Of a stretch of DNA of 64,000 nucleotides, positions 1 to 8,240 are shown in pieces (within the stretch, counting starts at the first letter, position 1; each line of letters starts with the position of its first letter). Below the pieces are notes generated by a model that saw only the letters and a list, made by a program, of their open reading frames with translations, was not told the origin of the DNA and did no database searches. Made by a program: the position numbers and the translations under genes. The stretch is from positions 45,489 through 109,488 of the forward strand of contig JAHEDK010000005.1 of assembly GCA_024641245.1 (NCBI GenBank), in the 5' to 3' direction. The stretch comes from Actinomycetes bacterium. GTDB lineage: Bacteria; Actinomycetota; Acidimicrobiia; Spongiisociales; JAHEDJ01.

Positions 1-1077
1 ATACATCTCATCTCCGTAGCGCCAGCTCTCCATCCACTCCTCGACGGATACAGGCGCTCTCCCGAAGAACTCGCGCATGTATGGAGTCAGCCGGTCGTCA
101 CTCGTGTCCGGGATGGATCCTCGGAGAATGGCGCCCGACTGAAAGGAGAGGTGGGTCATCGCGATGTCCGCGGCTCGACCTGTCCAGTCCAGTTCTACGG
201 TTTCAACCGTTGCGCCGAGTCCGCGCAGCCGGCCGGCCGCAGCCTCGAGCGCGTCGACGATCTCCGATTCGGGTGAGAAGTAACCAAGGTCGGGGCTCAT
301 CGCGATTCGCATGCCGGACACCGGTGGAAACTGCGACGGTAGCTCGAGCGGGGGAGCGGAGTACATGTCGCCGTCCAATGGACCCGCAATCGCGTTCTCG
401 AGGAGCACGACGTCCGCCACCGTGCGGCCGAGTGGCCCAGAGGCGGCGTAGGGCTCGCGATTCCACGGCCAATACTCGGGAACCCGACCCCAGGGAGGCT
501 TGAAGCCGACGACACCGTTCATCGACGCCGGAATCCTGATCGACCCACCTATATCGCTGCCGGTCGCCAGGATGGAAGATCCTGCTGCCAGGCTCGCTCC
601 CGAGCCACCGGAAGATCCACCGCTGGTCATAGCCAGATTCCACGGGGAACGAGTGATCCCGTGGAGAAACGACCAGGTGACGATGGCCATCGAGAACTCC
701 GGCGTCGTGGTGTGCGCGTGAACGATCCCACCGGCATCGAGTATCCGCTGGGTGATTGGGTCGGTGCCGGATGCGATTTCGTCCTGGAAAAGCAGCGATC
801 CCTGCGTCCACCGGCGGCCGTCGATGCGCGGCTCGTCTTTGGCGGCGATCGGGAGCCCCTCGAGCGGTCGGGCCGTGCCGGCGGCGTATCGTTCGCCCGC
901 CTCCCTGGCCCGGTCGAGAGCTTCCTCGAAGTACGTGTCGACGAAGGCGTTGATCCAAGGTTCGGTCGCTTCGGCTCTCGTGATGATGGCCTCGAGCAAT
1001 TCGAGCGGTGAGAGTTGGCGAGCTTGGAACCCGGCCAGCGCTTGCACCGCGCTTAGATAGGCAAGTTCGTTGGACAT
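1..1077 (-). CDS. Amidase signature family hydrolase (3' end beyond window)
   Basis: Hydrolyses a carboxamide or a related C-N bond in the cytoplasm; the substrate is unknown. The visible 359 residues carry the amidase-signature Ser-cisSer-Lys triad: Lys80 in GLPIAAKDE, cis-Ser about 155 in the Gly/Ser-rich TSGGSSGGSG, and nucleophile Ser179 in GSDIGGSIRIPAS. The start at 1077 is preceded by GGAG at a suitable distance. The C-terminus lies off the left edge, so full length is unknown. A TetR-type palindrome lies 63 bp upstream and matches those controlling the neighbouring catabolic genes, so the amidase probably belongs to that regulon. A GatA role is unlikely because no gatB or gatC is nearby and the setting is catabolic. 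Confidence 0.9.
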   Translation of the reverse strand, partial: MSNELAYLSAVQALAGFQARQLSPLELLEAIITRAEATEPWINAFVDTYFEEALDRAREAGERYAAGTARPLEGLPIAAKDEPRIDGRRWTQGSLLFQDEIASGTDPITQRILDAGGIVHAHTTTPEFSMAIVTWSFLHGITRSPWNLAMTSGGSSGGSGASLAAGSSILATGSDIGGSIRIPASMNGVVGFKPPWGRVPEYWPWNREPYAASGPLGRTVADVVLLENAIAGPLDGDMYSAPPLELPSQFPPVSGMRIAMSPDLGYFSPESEIVDALEAAAGRLRGLGATVETVELDWTGRAADIAMTHLSFQSGAILRGSIPDTSDDRLTPYMREFFGRAPVSVEEWMESWRYGDEMY

Positions 1078-1139
1078 CGCTCTCCACTTCCTGGTCGCTT
1101 TGCCGCGGGCAGATGTGCCGCCCGCCCTCTTCAGGCAAC

Positions 1140-1155
1140 CCTATCAAACGATAGG
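1140..1155. promoter_or_regulatory. TetR-type operator upstream of the amidase
   Basis: The palindrome CTATCA-AA-CGATAG occupies 1141-1154, with a flanking C/G pair that extends it to 16 bp. It lies in the short gap between the 3' end of tetR and the amidase start. It differs by one base from the near-identical palindromes at 1905 and 15969. I infer that the adjacent TetR protein binds it and represses the amidase. Confidence 0.65.
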
Positions 1156-1169
1156 CAAGGCTGGGCTTC

Positions 1170-1841
1170 CTAGACCGAACGCTCGTCGTAAAGGGGGAGC
1201 AGCACCATTGCGTCCCGTCTCACCCCTTCGAGTGCATCGGGCTCGGCCAGGAGGCTGCGGAGAATGAGAGTGGCCGCCTCATCCGGATGCGAATGTCGCT
1301 TGAGATGGTCGGTGGTGGCGAAGAGGTTGGCCCGCGCCAGCAAGGCGCTCACCATCTGCTGTGCGAGCCAGGAGTCGCCCTCGGCAAACTCGCCGGACTC
1401 CTGACCGGAGCGAATCAACGAATGGGTCAGGTCGTCAAACTGGTTGACCAGATCTTGGAAGAGTGCCAGGTCGGGGTCATTGAGGACTTCGTAGCTGATG
1501 TGGGCCCTCATGTCGTAGGGGGAGTTGACGATTCTGGTGATCTCGCCACAGATCATGGCGTAGAGCTTGGCCGCCGGTGAAGCGTCGGCCTCCACCAGCC
1601 GCTCGAGGCCTGCAACTGCGGGAAGCAGGTCATGCTTGTACAGCTCCTCGGCGATCGCCCGTTTAGTGGGGAAGTGAAAGAACAGTGAGGGCTGGCTGAT
1701 CCCGACGGCGGCCGCGATCTCTCTGGTAGTCGTTCCGTGGTACCCGTTGACCGCCAGCAATCGGGAAGCTTCGATCAGGATGCGCTCGCGGGTATCCGGA
1801 GGATCGACTGCGGTCGTCTCGTCGTTCTCTGTGCTGTTCAT
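1170..1841 (-). CDS. TetR-family transcriptional repressor
   Basis: A DNA-binding repressor that should release DNA on binding a small ligand. About residues 17-65 form the TetR helix-turn-helix: TRERILIEASRLL, then TTREIAAAVGISQPSLFFHF, then a helical ligand domain. The length of 223 residues is normal. I chose the ATG at 1841, which leaves a short acidic N-terminus; an in-frame GTG at 1883 is an alternative. It is divergent from the amidinotransferase operon, and the palindrome at 1905-1918 lies between them. The same palindrome occurs at two other borders of the island, so this is the likely regulator of all of them and of itself. The inducer is probably a guanidino, ureido or amine compound, by inference from the target genes. 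Confidence 0.9.
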   Translation of the reverse strand: MNSTENDETTAVDPPDTRERILIEASRLLAVNGYHGTTTREIAAAVGISQPSLFFHFPTKRAIAEELYKHDLLPAVAGLERLVEADASPAAKLYAMICGEITRIVNSPYDMRAHISYEVLNDPDLALFQDLVNQFDDLTHSLIRSGQESGEFAEGDSWLAQQMVSALLARANLFATTDHLKRHSHPDEAATLILRSLLAEPDALEGVRRDAMVLLPLYDERSV

Positions 1842-1904
1842 GTCCACCACCGAGCGAATCCCATTGTCTATCCGAAGGCCCACCGGCCACCTTCGACAGT
1901 CTAT

Positions 1905-1918
1905 CTATCATTTGATAG
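1905..1918. promoter_or_regulatory. TetR-type operator between tetR and the amidinotransferase operon
   Basis: CTATCATTTGATAG is a perfect 6-bp inverted repeat with a 2-bp spacer. It lies 64 bp upstream of the chosen tetR start and 33 bp upstream of the amidinotransferase start. A divergent intergenic position is the classic site for a TetR autorepressor. It matches palindromes at 1141 and 15969. Confidence 0.7.
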
Positions 1919-1950
1919 GCTGGGCGGAGGATCCGTTGTCGGAGGTGTAG

Positions 1951-3084
1951 ATGACCCGGGTGAACTCGTGGAACGAGTGGGACCCGCTCAAGCACGTGGT
2001 CGTTGGTCGTATCGACAGCCGGATGGTAGGTGCACCCGAGGCCGGCATGGTTCTCGATCTCCCGGGAGCCGGTCTGAGGCCGGGCGAGTGGCGCCAGATA
2101 CCCGATCATTACGTGGACAGGGCCACCGCGCAGATGGAGAACTTCGCTTCTCTGCTCGCCGGGCGGGGCATCACAGTCGACCGACCGACGTCGATGGACG
2201 ATCACCAGCACGTTCGCACTCCGGACTGGGAGTGCAACCACATGTTTGGGACGATGCCGCCCCGCGACATCCTGATGGCGTACGGCAACGAGATCCTCGA
2301 GGCGACCATGTCGCAGCGATCCCGCTGGTTCGAGTTTCTTGCCTACAAGCCGCTCCTCGAGCGCTACTTCAAGGAGGATCCCAACTTCTTGTGGGAGGCC
2401 GCTCCCAAGCCGCGCTTGTCAGATGAATCCTATGTCCCCGGCTACTGGGACGACTTCTTCGGCACATGGTCAAACGAGGAACTGACGGCCCGCATGGAGC
2501 GGTTTGAGTTTCATCTGACTGAAAAGGAACCGCTCTTCGATGTTGCCGACGCCATGCGATTCGGCAAAGACATCTTCATCCAGCATTCGGCTCCCTCCAA
2601 CAGAGCGGGCATCGACTGGTTCAAACGCCATTTCGAAGCGCGGGGTTTCCGCGTGCATGTTCTGGCATTTGGAGGGACTGTTCAACCCTGGCACATCGAC
2701 GTGACGCTCGTTCCGCTGCGGCCCGGTCTGATCATCGTGAACCCGAACCATCCCTCCCTCGTTCCCGAGTTCTACGAAATGTTCAAGATCAACGACTGGG
2801 AGGTTGTTGAGGCGGCTCCCGTTTCGGGGGCCAAGCAGCCGCCCTACAGTATGTGCCACGAGTCGCTCGGCTACAACGTGTTCTCGCTCGATCCGAACAC
2901 CGTGTGCGTGGAGTCGAACGAAGTTCAATTCATGGATCAACTCGACGGGCTCGGTCTTGACGTCGTCCCCATCGATTTCATCGATGTGTCGATGTTCGGC
3001 GGCGCCTTGCACTGCGCAACTCTCGACGTTGAGCGGGACGGCGACATGGAGGATTACTTCCCGAACCAGATTCCCGGATTCTGA
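1951..3084 (+). CDS. Amidinotransferase, arginine:glycine amidinotransferase-like
   Basis: Predicted to move an amidino group between a guanidino donor such as arginine and an amine acceptor through a covalent amidino-cysteine. The 377 residues follow the vertebrate AGAT/StrB1 pattern. The catalytic trio appears as Asp200 in FDVADAMRFGKDIF, His248 in WHIDVT and Cys355 in FGGALHCATLDV. It is the first gene of the operon, starts 33 bp after the TetR operator, and is followed 50 bp later by an aminotransferase. The family is known in creatine and streptomycin-type pathways; here it sits with agmatine-type hydrolases and an importer. Direction and acceptor cannot be told from sequence, and it could act in reverse on an imported guanidino compound. 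Confidence 0.88.
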   Translation: MTRVNSWNEWDPLKHVVVGRIDSRMVGAPEAGMVLDLPGAGLRPGEWRQIPDHYVDRATAQMENFASLLAGRGITVDRPTSMDDHQHVRTPDWECNHMFGTMPPRDILMAYGNEILEATMSQRSRWFEFLAYKPLLERYFKEDPNFLWEAAPKPRLSDESYVPGYWDDFFGTWSNEELTARMERFEFHLTEKEPLFDVADAMRFGKDIFIQHSAPSNRAGIDWFKRHFEARGFRVHVLAFGGTVQPWHIDVTLVPLRPGLIIVNPNHPSLVPEFYEMFKINDWEVVEAAPVSGAKQPPYSMCHESLGYNVFSLDPNTVCVESNEVQFMDQLDGLGLDVVPIDFIDVSMFGGALHCATLDVERDGDMEDYFPNQIPGF

Positions 3085-3133
3085 AGAACCGATTCGTCAA
3101 CCGACCCCGTTTTGCTAGGGAAAGGACCCAGAC

Positions 3134-4543
3134 ATGGCGGACTACATGAGCACCGAGACCCCGGCCGTTGTCGAACGCGACAAGCGCCACCATGTTCATC
3201 CATATCAGGTGTTCGACTCGTTCGCCGAGCATGGGGCACTTCCCATAGCCTCCGGGCACGGTGCCTTCATCACCGACACCGACGGCAAGCGATATGTGGA
3301 TGCGGTCGGCGGTCTGTGGTGCACGAACATCGGGTTGGGACGCGAGGACATGGTCGAAGCTATAGCCGACCAAGTGAGACGACTCGCCTATTCCAACCCG
3401 TTTGTCGACATGACGCATGTGCCGGCGGCTGATCTGGCGACCAAACTCGCTGAGCTCGCTCCCGGTGACTTGAACCACGTGTTCTTCAGTACGGGTGGTT
3501 CGACCGCTAACGATCTCGCCTACCGGATCATTCAGTTCTATCAAGCAGTACGCGGCAAAACCGAAAAGCGCCACGTGATATCTCGCGTCGACGCCTATCA
3601 CGGCCAGACGTATGCGGCCGTGTCGATCGGAGGCAAGCCGGGTGACCGGATCGATGAGTTCGAGTTTCTCGACAACATCCATCATCTGAGCTCACCAAAC
3701 CAGTATCGGTACGGGCGCCATCTCTCCGAGAAGGAATTCGGCGACCAGTTGTATGAGGAGTTCGAGAACAAGGTGGCCGAACTCGGCGGGGCCGAGAAGG
3801 TCGCCGCCTTCTTCGCCGAGCCGATCATGGGTGCAGGTGGCGTGGTGCCTCCACCCGATAACTACCTGAAATGCATATGGGAGTTCTGCCGGGACAACGA
3901 CATCATCTATGTTTCGGATGAAGTCGTCACCGGTTTCGGGCGTCTGGGCGAGTGGTTCGCTTCCGAGAAGATCTTCGGTATCAAACCCGACATCATCACC
4001 TCCGCCAAGGGTCTCACGTCCGGATACTTGCCACTGGGCGCAACGATCTTCTCGGATCGGATCTTCGATGTGATCGCCGAACCCGGACACCATCGATATT
4101 TGCCACTGGGGTTTACGTACGGTGGTCATCCGGTCTCCTGCGCAGCTGCTCTCAAGAACATCGAGATAATCGAGAACGAGGGCATCCTCGAGCACGTCCG
4201 TGAGATTGGGCCCTACCTCATGGAGCAGTTGGAGACTCTGCGGGAGCTGCCGATGGTCGGTGACGTCCGGGGCTCCCACCTCATGGTGTGCATCGAGTTC
4301 GTGCGTGACGTCGAGACCGGTGAGGCATATCCAGACGAAATCGACATCGGCAAGCGCGTGTCGAACGAGTGCGATGCCCGCGGCTTGATTGTGCGACCGG
4401 TCGAGAACCTCAACATCATGTCGCCGCCGCTCATCATCACACGGCAGGACATCGAGTTCATCGTCGACACGTTGCGGGAGTCGATCCCGCTGGCCTATGC
4501 AGCGGCCGAGAAGATGATGGCCGAGATCGGGAAGGGGACATAG
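3134..4543 (+). CDS. Class III PLP-dependent aminotransferase (omega-amino acid or diamine type)
   Basis: Moves an amino group, typically from a terminal amine such as beta-alanine, GABA, putrescine or taurine, to pyruvate or 2-oxoglutarate. At 469 residues it has the usual length. Visible marks are FFSTGGSTAND (cofactor phosphate binding), DAYHGQTYAA, the acidic DEVVTGFGR before the cofactor ring, and the Schiff-base Lys292 in ITSAKGLTSGYLP. AGGGAAAGGA precedes the ATG. It lies between the amidinotransferase and an amidohydrolase. With the downstream agmatine-to-putrescine enzymes, a putrescine or guanidino-amine substrate is plausible. No aldehyde dehydrogenase is seen nearby. Confidence 0.9.
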   Translation: MADYMSTETPAVVERDKRHHVHPYQVFDSFAEHGALPIASGHGAFITDTDGKRYVDAVGGLWCTNIGLGREDMVEAIADQVRRLAYSNPFVDMTHVPAADLATKLAELAPGDLNHVFFSTGGSTANDLAYRIIQFYQAVRGKTEKRHVISRVDAYHGQTYAAVSIGGKPGDRIDEFEFLDNIHHLSSPNQYRYGRHLSEKEFGDQLYEEFENKVAELGGAEKVAAFFAEPIMGAGGVVPPPDNYLKCIWEFCRDNDIIYVSDEVVTGFGRLGEWFASEKIFGIKPDIITSAKGLTSGYLPLGATIFSDRIFDVIAEPGHHRYLPLGFTYGGHPVSCAAALKNIEIIENEGILEHVREIGPYLMEQLETLRELPMVGDVRGSHLMVCIEFVRDVETGEAYPDEIDIGKRVSNECDARGLIVRPVENLNIMSPPLIITRQDIEFIVDTLRESIPLAYAAAEKMMAEIGKGT

Positions 4544-4573
4544 GTCGATGCCTCGACGGGGAGCGAGAGGTCG

Positions 4574-6199
4574 ATGACCGCCGTGACGGTCTTCCACAGC
4601 GGGATGGTCTACACCGCGAATGCTGCAGGGACCCGGACGCAGGCAGTGGCAGTCGGCCACGGCCGCATCTTGGCCGTGGGCAGAGATGACGAAGTGCGAG
4701 CCGCCTATCCGAGCGCCGAACTGCTGGACCTCGGAGGCCGCACGATGGTCCCCGGTTTCATCGACGCTCACAACCACTATCTCGCTACGGGGGAGGGGCT
4801 GGCAGCCATCGATGCTCGCTTTCCGGGGGTTGCCTCGCCCGATGAACTGGTTGCAGCCGTAGCCGTAGCAGCCGAAGATCGAGCGCCCGGGCGATGGCTG
4901 TCCGGTTTCGGGTTCGATCACGCCAAATACGATCGGTGGCCCACCCGGTGGGACCTCGATCAAGCGACGACCGACCATCCTGTCGCCATCCGTCACGTCT
5001 CGGGCCATTACCTACTGGTCAACTCCGTCGCCCTGGCCGCCGCCGGGGTCAACGACACAACGCCGGATCCAAAAGGCGGCGCTTTTGTCCGCGACGAGGC
5101 CGGACGCCTCACCGGGCTGTGCCTCGATGCGGCGATGGGCATCGTCGAGCCGGTAGCAGTCGACATCGGTTCACATGGCCCGAACTTCCACGTGCAGGCT
5201 TCTATGGACGAGCTGGTGGCTGCCGTCGACCGGGCCGGCCGGGCCTACGTGGCAGCCGGCCTGACGACGGTGTGTGACGCCCAGGTCACCAAACGTGAAA
5301 TGGCTGCCTACCGCCGGGCCCGCGCGCTGGGTTCCTGGTGGGTGCGGGTGGCTTGCATGCCTCTCTCCAACCAACTCGCCGAGTACGGTGCCGCCGGCCT
5401 GGCCAGTGGGTTTGGAGACGACATGCTCTGGTTGGGGCCGATGAAGTTCTACATGGACGGCTCCCTGATCGGTGGCACTGCGGTCTTCGAGGAACCGTAT
5501 GGAGAACGCGGGGAGTTCGAGGGGATCTTCTACTGGCAGCCCGAGGAGATGCAGTCGATGATCGCCGAAGCGCATCGCCAGGGCTGGCAGGTAGGAGTGC
5601 ACACTCAGGGAGACCGCGCCATTGAGGCGACCCTCGATGCCATCGAAGGAGCTATGGATTCCAATTCACGCCCGGATCCGCGCCACCGAATAGAGCATTG
5701 CGGCCTTCCGACGCCGGATCAGATCGCCCGCATGGCGCGCCTGGGTGTGGTGGCAATCAACCAGCCCAACTATCTGCACGATCAGGGGGACGAGTTCCTC
5801 GTCAGGCTCGGTGAGCGGGCTCATCGGCTCCAGCCTCTGCGAGCCGAGCTCGAGGCCGGAGTGATGATCGCTCTGAGCAGTGACGCCGACGTCACGACCT
5901 TCCGGCCGCTGGAGACCATCACCAACGCGGTGATGCGCACGACCATGGGAGGTCGAGCGATCGGCGCCGACCAAGCGTTGACCGTCGAGGAGGCGATTCG
6001 GGCCCATACCATCGACGCGGCATACTCCATCTTCGTCGAAGACCGGCTCGGATCCATCGAACCCGGCAAGCAGGCCGATCTGGTCGTCATCGACGGTGAC
6101 CCCTTCTCGGCTTCGCCCAACGAGATCCGTGATCTCGACGTTTGGATGACCATGATCGGCGGAAAGACGGTCTTCGGTCCGGGCGGGCGGATCCAGTGA
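4574..6199 (+). CDS. Amidohydrolase family 3 (YtcJ-like) metal-dependent hydrolase
   Basis: A TIM-barrel metallohydrolase that cleaves an amide, cyclic ureide or N-acyl bond; the substrate is unknown. The 541-residue protein has the small N-terminal beta domain, the metal-binding HxH in PGFIDAHNHY, a lysine candidate in MKFYMDG, HTQGDRA, the RIEHC strand and the final Asp in SSDADVTTF, then the closing PGKQADLVVIDGDP of this superfamily. The stop overlaps the GTG of the agmatine deiminase gene, so the two are translationally coupled. A second member of this family closes the same operon at 13649. Confidence 0.85.
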   Translation: MTAVTVFHSGMVYTANAAGTRTQAVAVGHGRILAVGRDDEVRAAYPSAELLDLGGRTMVPGFIDAHNHYLATGEGLAAIDARFPGVASPDELVAAVAVAAEDRAPGRWLSGFGFDHAKYDRWPTRWDLDQATTDHPVAIRHVSGHYLLVNSVALAAAGVNDTTPDPKGGAFVRDEAGRLTGLCLDAAMGIVEPVAVDIGSHGPNFHVQASMDELVAAVDRAGRAYVAAGLTTVCDAQVTKREMAAYRRARALGSWWVRVACMPLSNQLAEYGAAGLASGFGDDMLWLGPMKFYMDGSLIGGTAVFEEPYGERGEFEGIFYWQPEEMQSMIAEAHRQGWQVGVHTQGDRAIEATLDAIEGAMDSNSRPDPRHRIEHCGLPTPDQIARMARLGVVAINQPNYLHDQGDEFLVRLGERAHRLQPLRAELEAGVMIALSSDADVTTFRPLETITNAVMRTTMGGRAIGADQALTVEEAIRAHTIDAAYSIFVEDRLGSIEPGKQADLVVIDGDPFSASPNEIRDLDVWMTMIGGKTVFGPGGRIQ

Positions 6200-7203
6200 G
6201 CTTCCGAATGCCGGCCGAATGGGAGCCCCACGAGCGAACCCTGATGGCCTGGCCGGTGCACCACTCGTGGGGAGATCACCTCGACCGTGCTCGGCGGGCG
6301 TATGCCGATGTTGCAAACGCCATCATCGACTTCGAGCCGCTCACGATGCTCGTCAAACCGGGCGTGGGCGTCGGAGAACGTCGCCTCCTCAGCAGTGGGA
6401 TCGACCTGGTCGAGATCCCCTACGAGTCGGCTTGGCAGCGCGACTCCGGGCCTCTCGTCGTGGTCGACGACCAGGGATCCCGTCGCGGCATCGACTTCCG
6501 CTTCAACGCCTGGGGTGAACGCTATCTGCCTTACGAACAGACCGCCGCAGCCGCCGGGGCGATCCTGTCCCACCTTGGCATCGAGCGGGTCCCCTCATCG
6601 ATGGTCCTCGAAGGAGGCTCAATTACCGTCGACGGTGAGGGCACGCTCATCACAACCGAGCAATGCTTACTCAACCCCAACCGCAATAAGGAGTTGACGA
6701 GAGGAGACATCGAACTAGAACTCGGGGAGAAGCTGGGCATCAAGAAGGTCATCTGGCTCCCCGTTGGCATTGCCGCCGACTTCGCCACCGACGGACACGT
6801 CGACGCGGTGTGCACCTTCGTGGCCCCGGGGGTCGTGCTCCTCCAAGGCTGCACCGACCCCCACGATCCCGACTTCGAGCGCATGGCGGCCAACCGGGTG
6901 GCGCTCGATTCGCAGACCGACAGTTCCGGACGCTCGTTGCAGGTCTTCGAGCTCCCGGACTTGCCAAGCGAGCCGTTCGACCGAACCGACATCGGAGTGG
7001 CCTACGCCAACCTCGTCCTCGTCAACGGGGCTGTGATAGTTGGGGTCGGCGGATACCCAACCGACGATGAGGCCATGGAGGTCATCGGCGAAGCGTTCCC
7101 CCGACGCGCGGTGGTCGGTGTCGATGCGAGGATCATCTCGTACGCGGGCGGCGGTCCTCATTGCACGACGATGCAGATACCAGCGGGAGGACCCACACAA
7201 TGA
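6196..7203 (+). CDS. aguA: Agmatine deiminase family protein
   Basis: Converts agmatine or a similar guanidino compound to the N-carbamoyl product plus ammonia. The 335-residue protein has the guanidino-modifying fold signature: N-terminal MPAEWEPHERTLMAWP, Asp83 in WQRDSGP, VLEGGSI, His201 in TDGHVDAV, and the nucleophile Cys323 in GGGPHCTTMQ. The GTG start overlaps the upstream stop as GTGA. The next gene overlaps as ATGA and encodes the carbamoyl amidase that acts next in the pathway, which supports the assignment. A relative of agmatine rather than agmatine itself could be the true substrate given the unusual neighbours. Confidence 0.9.
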   Translation: MSFRMPAEWEPHERTLMAWPVHHSWGDHLDRARRAYADVANAIIDFEPLTMLVKPGVGVGERRLLSSGIDLVEIPYESAWQRDSGPLVVVDDQGSRRGIDFRFNAWGERYLPYEQTAAAAGAILSHLGIERVPSSMVLEGGSITVDGEGTLITTEQCLLNPNRNKELTRGDIELELGEKLGIKKVIWLPVGIAADFATDGHVDAVCTFVAPGVVLLQGCTDPHDPDFERMAANRVALDSQTDSSGRSLQVFELPDLPSEPFDRTDIGVAYANLVLVNGAVIVGVGGYPTDDEAMEVIGEAFPRRAVVGVDARIISYAGGGPHCTTMQIPAGGPTQ

Positions 7204-8141
7204 CCGACTTCCAGGTGATCACGAGAATCGATGACGTGCTTCCCTCACCGGCTCGGCACGAGGCGCCGAGCGGTCGGGGTCTGTTGCGAATTGGGGCCGT
7301 GCAGTGTGCGTGGGACTCCGATCCCGACACCCATCAGGCGACTCTGGCGGAAGGGATTCGGCTGGCGGCGTCGCAGGAGGCCAGGGTGATATGCCTGCAG
7401 GAACTCACGCTGTCGCCCTACTTCGCGGTTACCCCCGACGACATCGAAACGGCCGCCAGCCGGCTCGAGGACATTGACGAGGGTCCGACCGCGACCTTCG
7501 CCAGACGCATGGCGGCGGAGACCGGCGCCACGATTCATGCGAGCCTCTATGAGCGAGATCCCGGCGGGCTCGGTTTCAACACCGCCATCGCAGTGGATTC
7601 GGCCGGAGAACTGCTGGCTCGCACGCGCAAGGTACATATTCCCCAATTTCCGCTCTATCACGAAGATCGCTACTTCGCGCCGGGCGACAGCGGGTTCCCG
7701 GTGATCGACATAAAAGGAGCCGGCTTCGGGTTTCCGACTTGCTGGGATCAGTGGTATCCCGAGCTGGCCCGCATCTACTCGCTCGAAGGTGCGGAGATCC
7801 TCGTCTATCCCACGGCGATCGGCATCGACCCGGACGAACTCGACTACGACACTCAACCCATGTGGCGGCACACCATCACCGCCAACGGCATGGCCAACGC
7901 AACGTTCATGGTGGTGATCAACCGTATTGGGACCGAAGGTCCGACCACCTTCTACGGGTCATCGTTCATCTCTGATCCGTACGGACGGGTCATTGTCGAA
8001 GCCCCGCGGGATGAACCGGCGGTGCTGGTGGCGGACCTCGATCTCGACCAACGAAGGGACTGGATGACCTTCGGTCTCTTCGACACCCGGCGCCCGGATC
8101 AGTATCAACGATTGGTGCAGTCGGGCGGGGGCGGTGCGTGA
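7200..8141 (+). CDS. aguB: N-carbamoylputrescine amidase-like carbon-nitrogen hydrolase
   Basis: A nitrilase-superfamily enzyme expected to hydrolyse an N-carbamoyl amine to the free amine, CO2 and ammonia. The Glu-Lys-Cys triad is visible as Glu68 in CLQELTLSPYF, Lys144 in RKVHIPQFP and Cys181 in FPTCWDQWYPE. These surroundings resemble plant and bacterial N-carbamoylputrescine amidases. The ATG at 7200 overlaps the stop of the deiminase gene. It has 313 residues, with a roughly 25-residue N-terminal extension before the first strand LRIGAVQC. Together with the preceding gene it would turn agmatine into putrescine. Confidence 0.9.
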   Translation: MTDFQVITRIDDVLPSPARHEAPSGRGLLRIGAVQCAWDSDPDTHQATLAEGIRLAASQEARVICLQELTLSPYFAVTPDDIETAASRLEDIDEGPTATFARRMAAETGATIHASLYERDPGGLGFNTAIAVDSAGELLARTRKVHIPQFPLYHEDRYFAPGDSGFPVIDIKGAGFGFPTCWDQWYPELARIYSLEGAEILVYPTAIGIDPDELDYDTQPMWRHTITANGMANATFMVVINRIGTEGPTTFYGSSFISDPYGRVIVEAPRDEPAVLVADLDLDQRRDWMTFGLFDTRRPDQYQRLVQSGGGGA

Positions 8142-8240
8142 ACGTGACCACTTGGCAGACACCCGTCAACCACGGATCCTTAGGATTGGATCGAAAGAAG
8201 ATCCGATTCTCCCAACACGACTCGAGAGGAGATCGAAACT

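Noticed and set aside
203..1147. A 314-codon reverse-strand open frame over the amidase
   Set aside because: Its Arg-rich translation has no family pattern. The frame starting at 1077 gives a full amidase signature, so this is a shadow of it.
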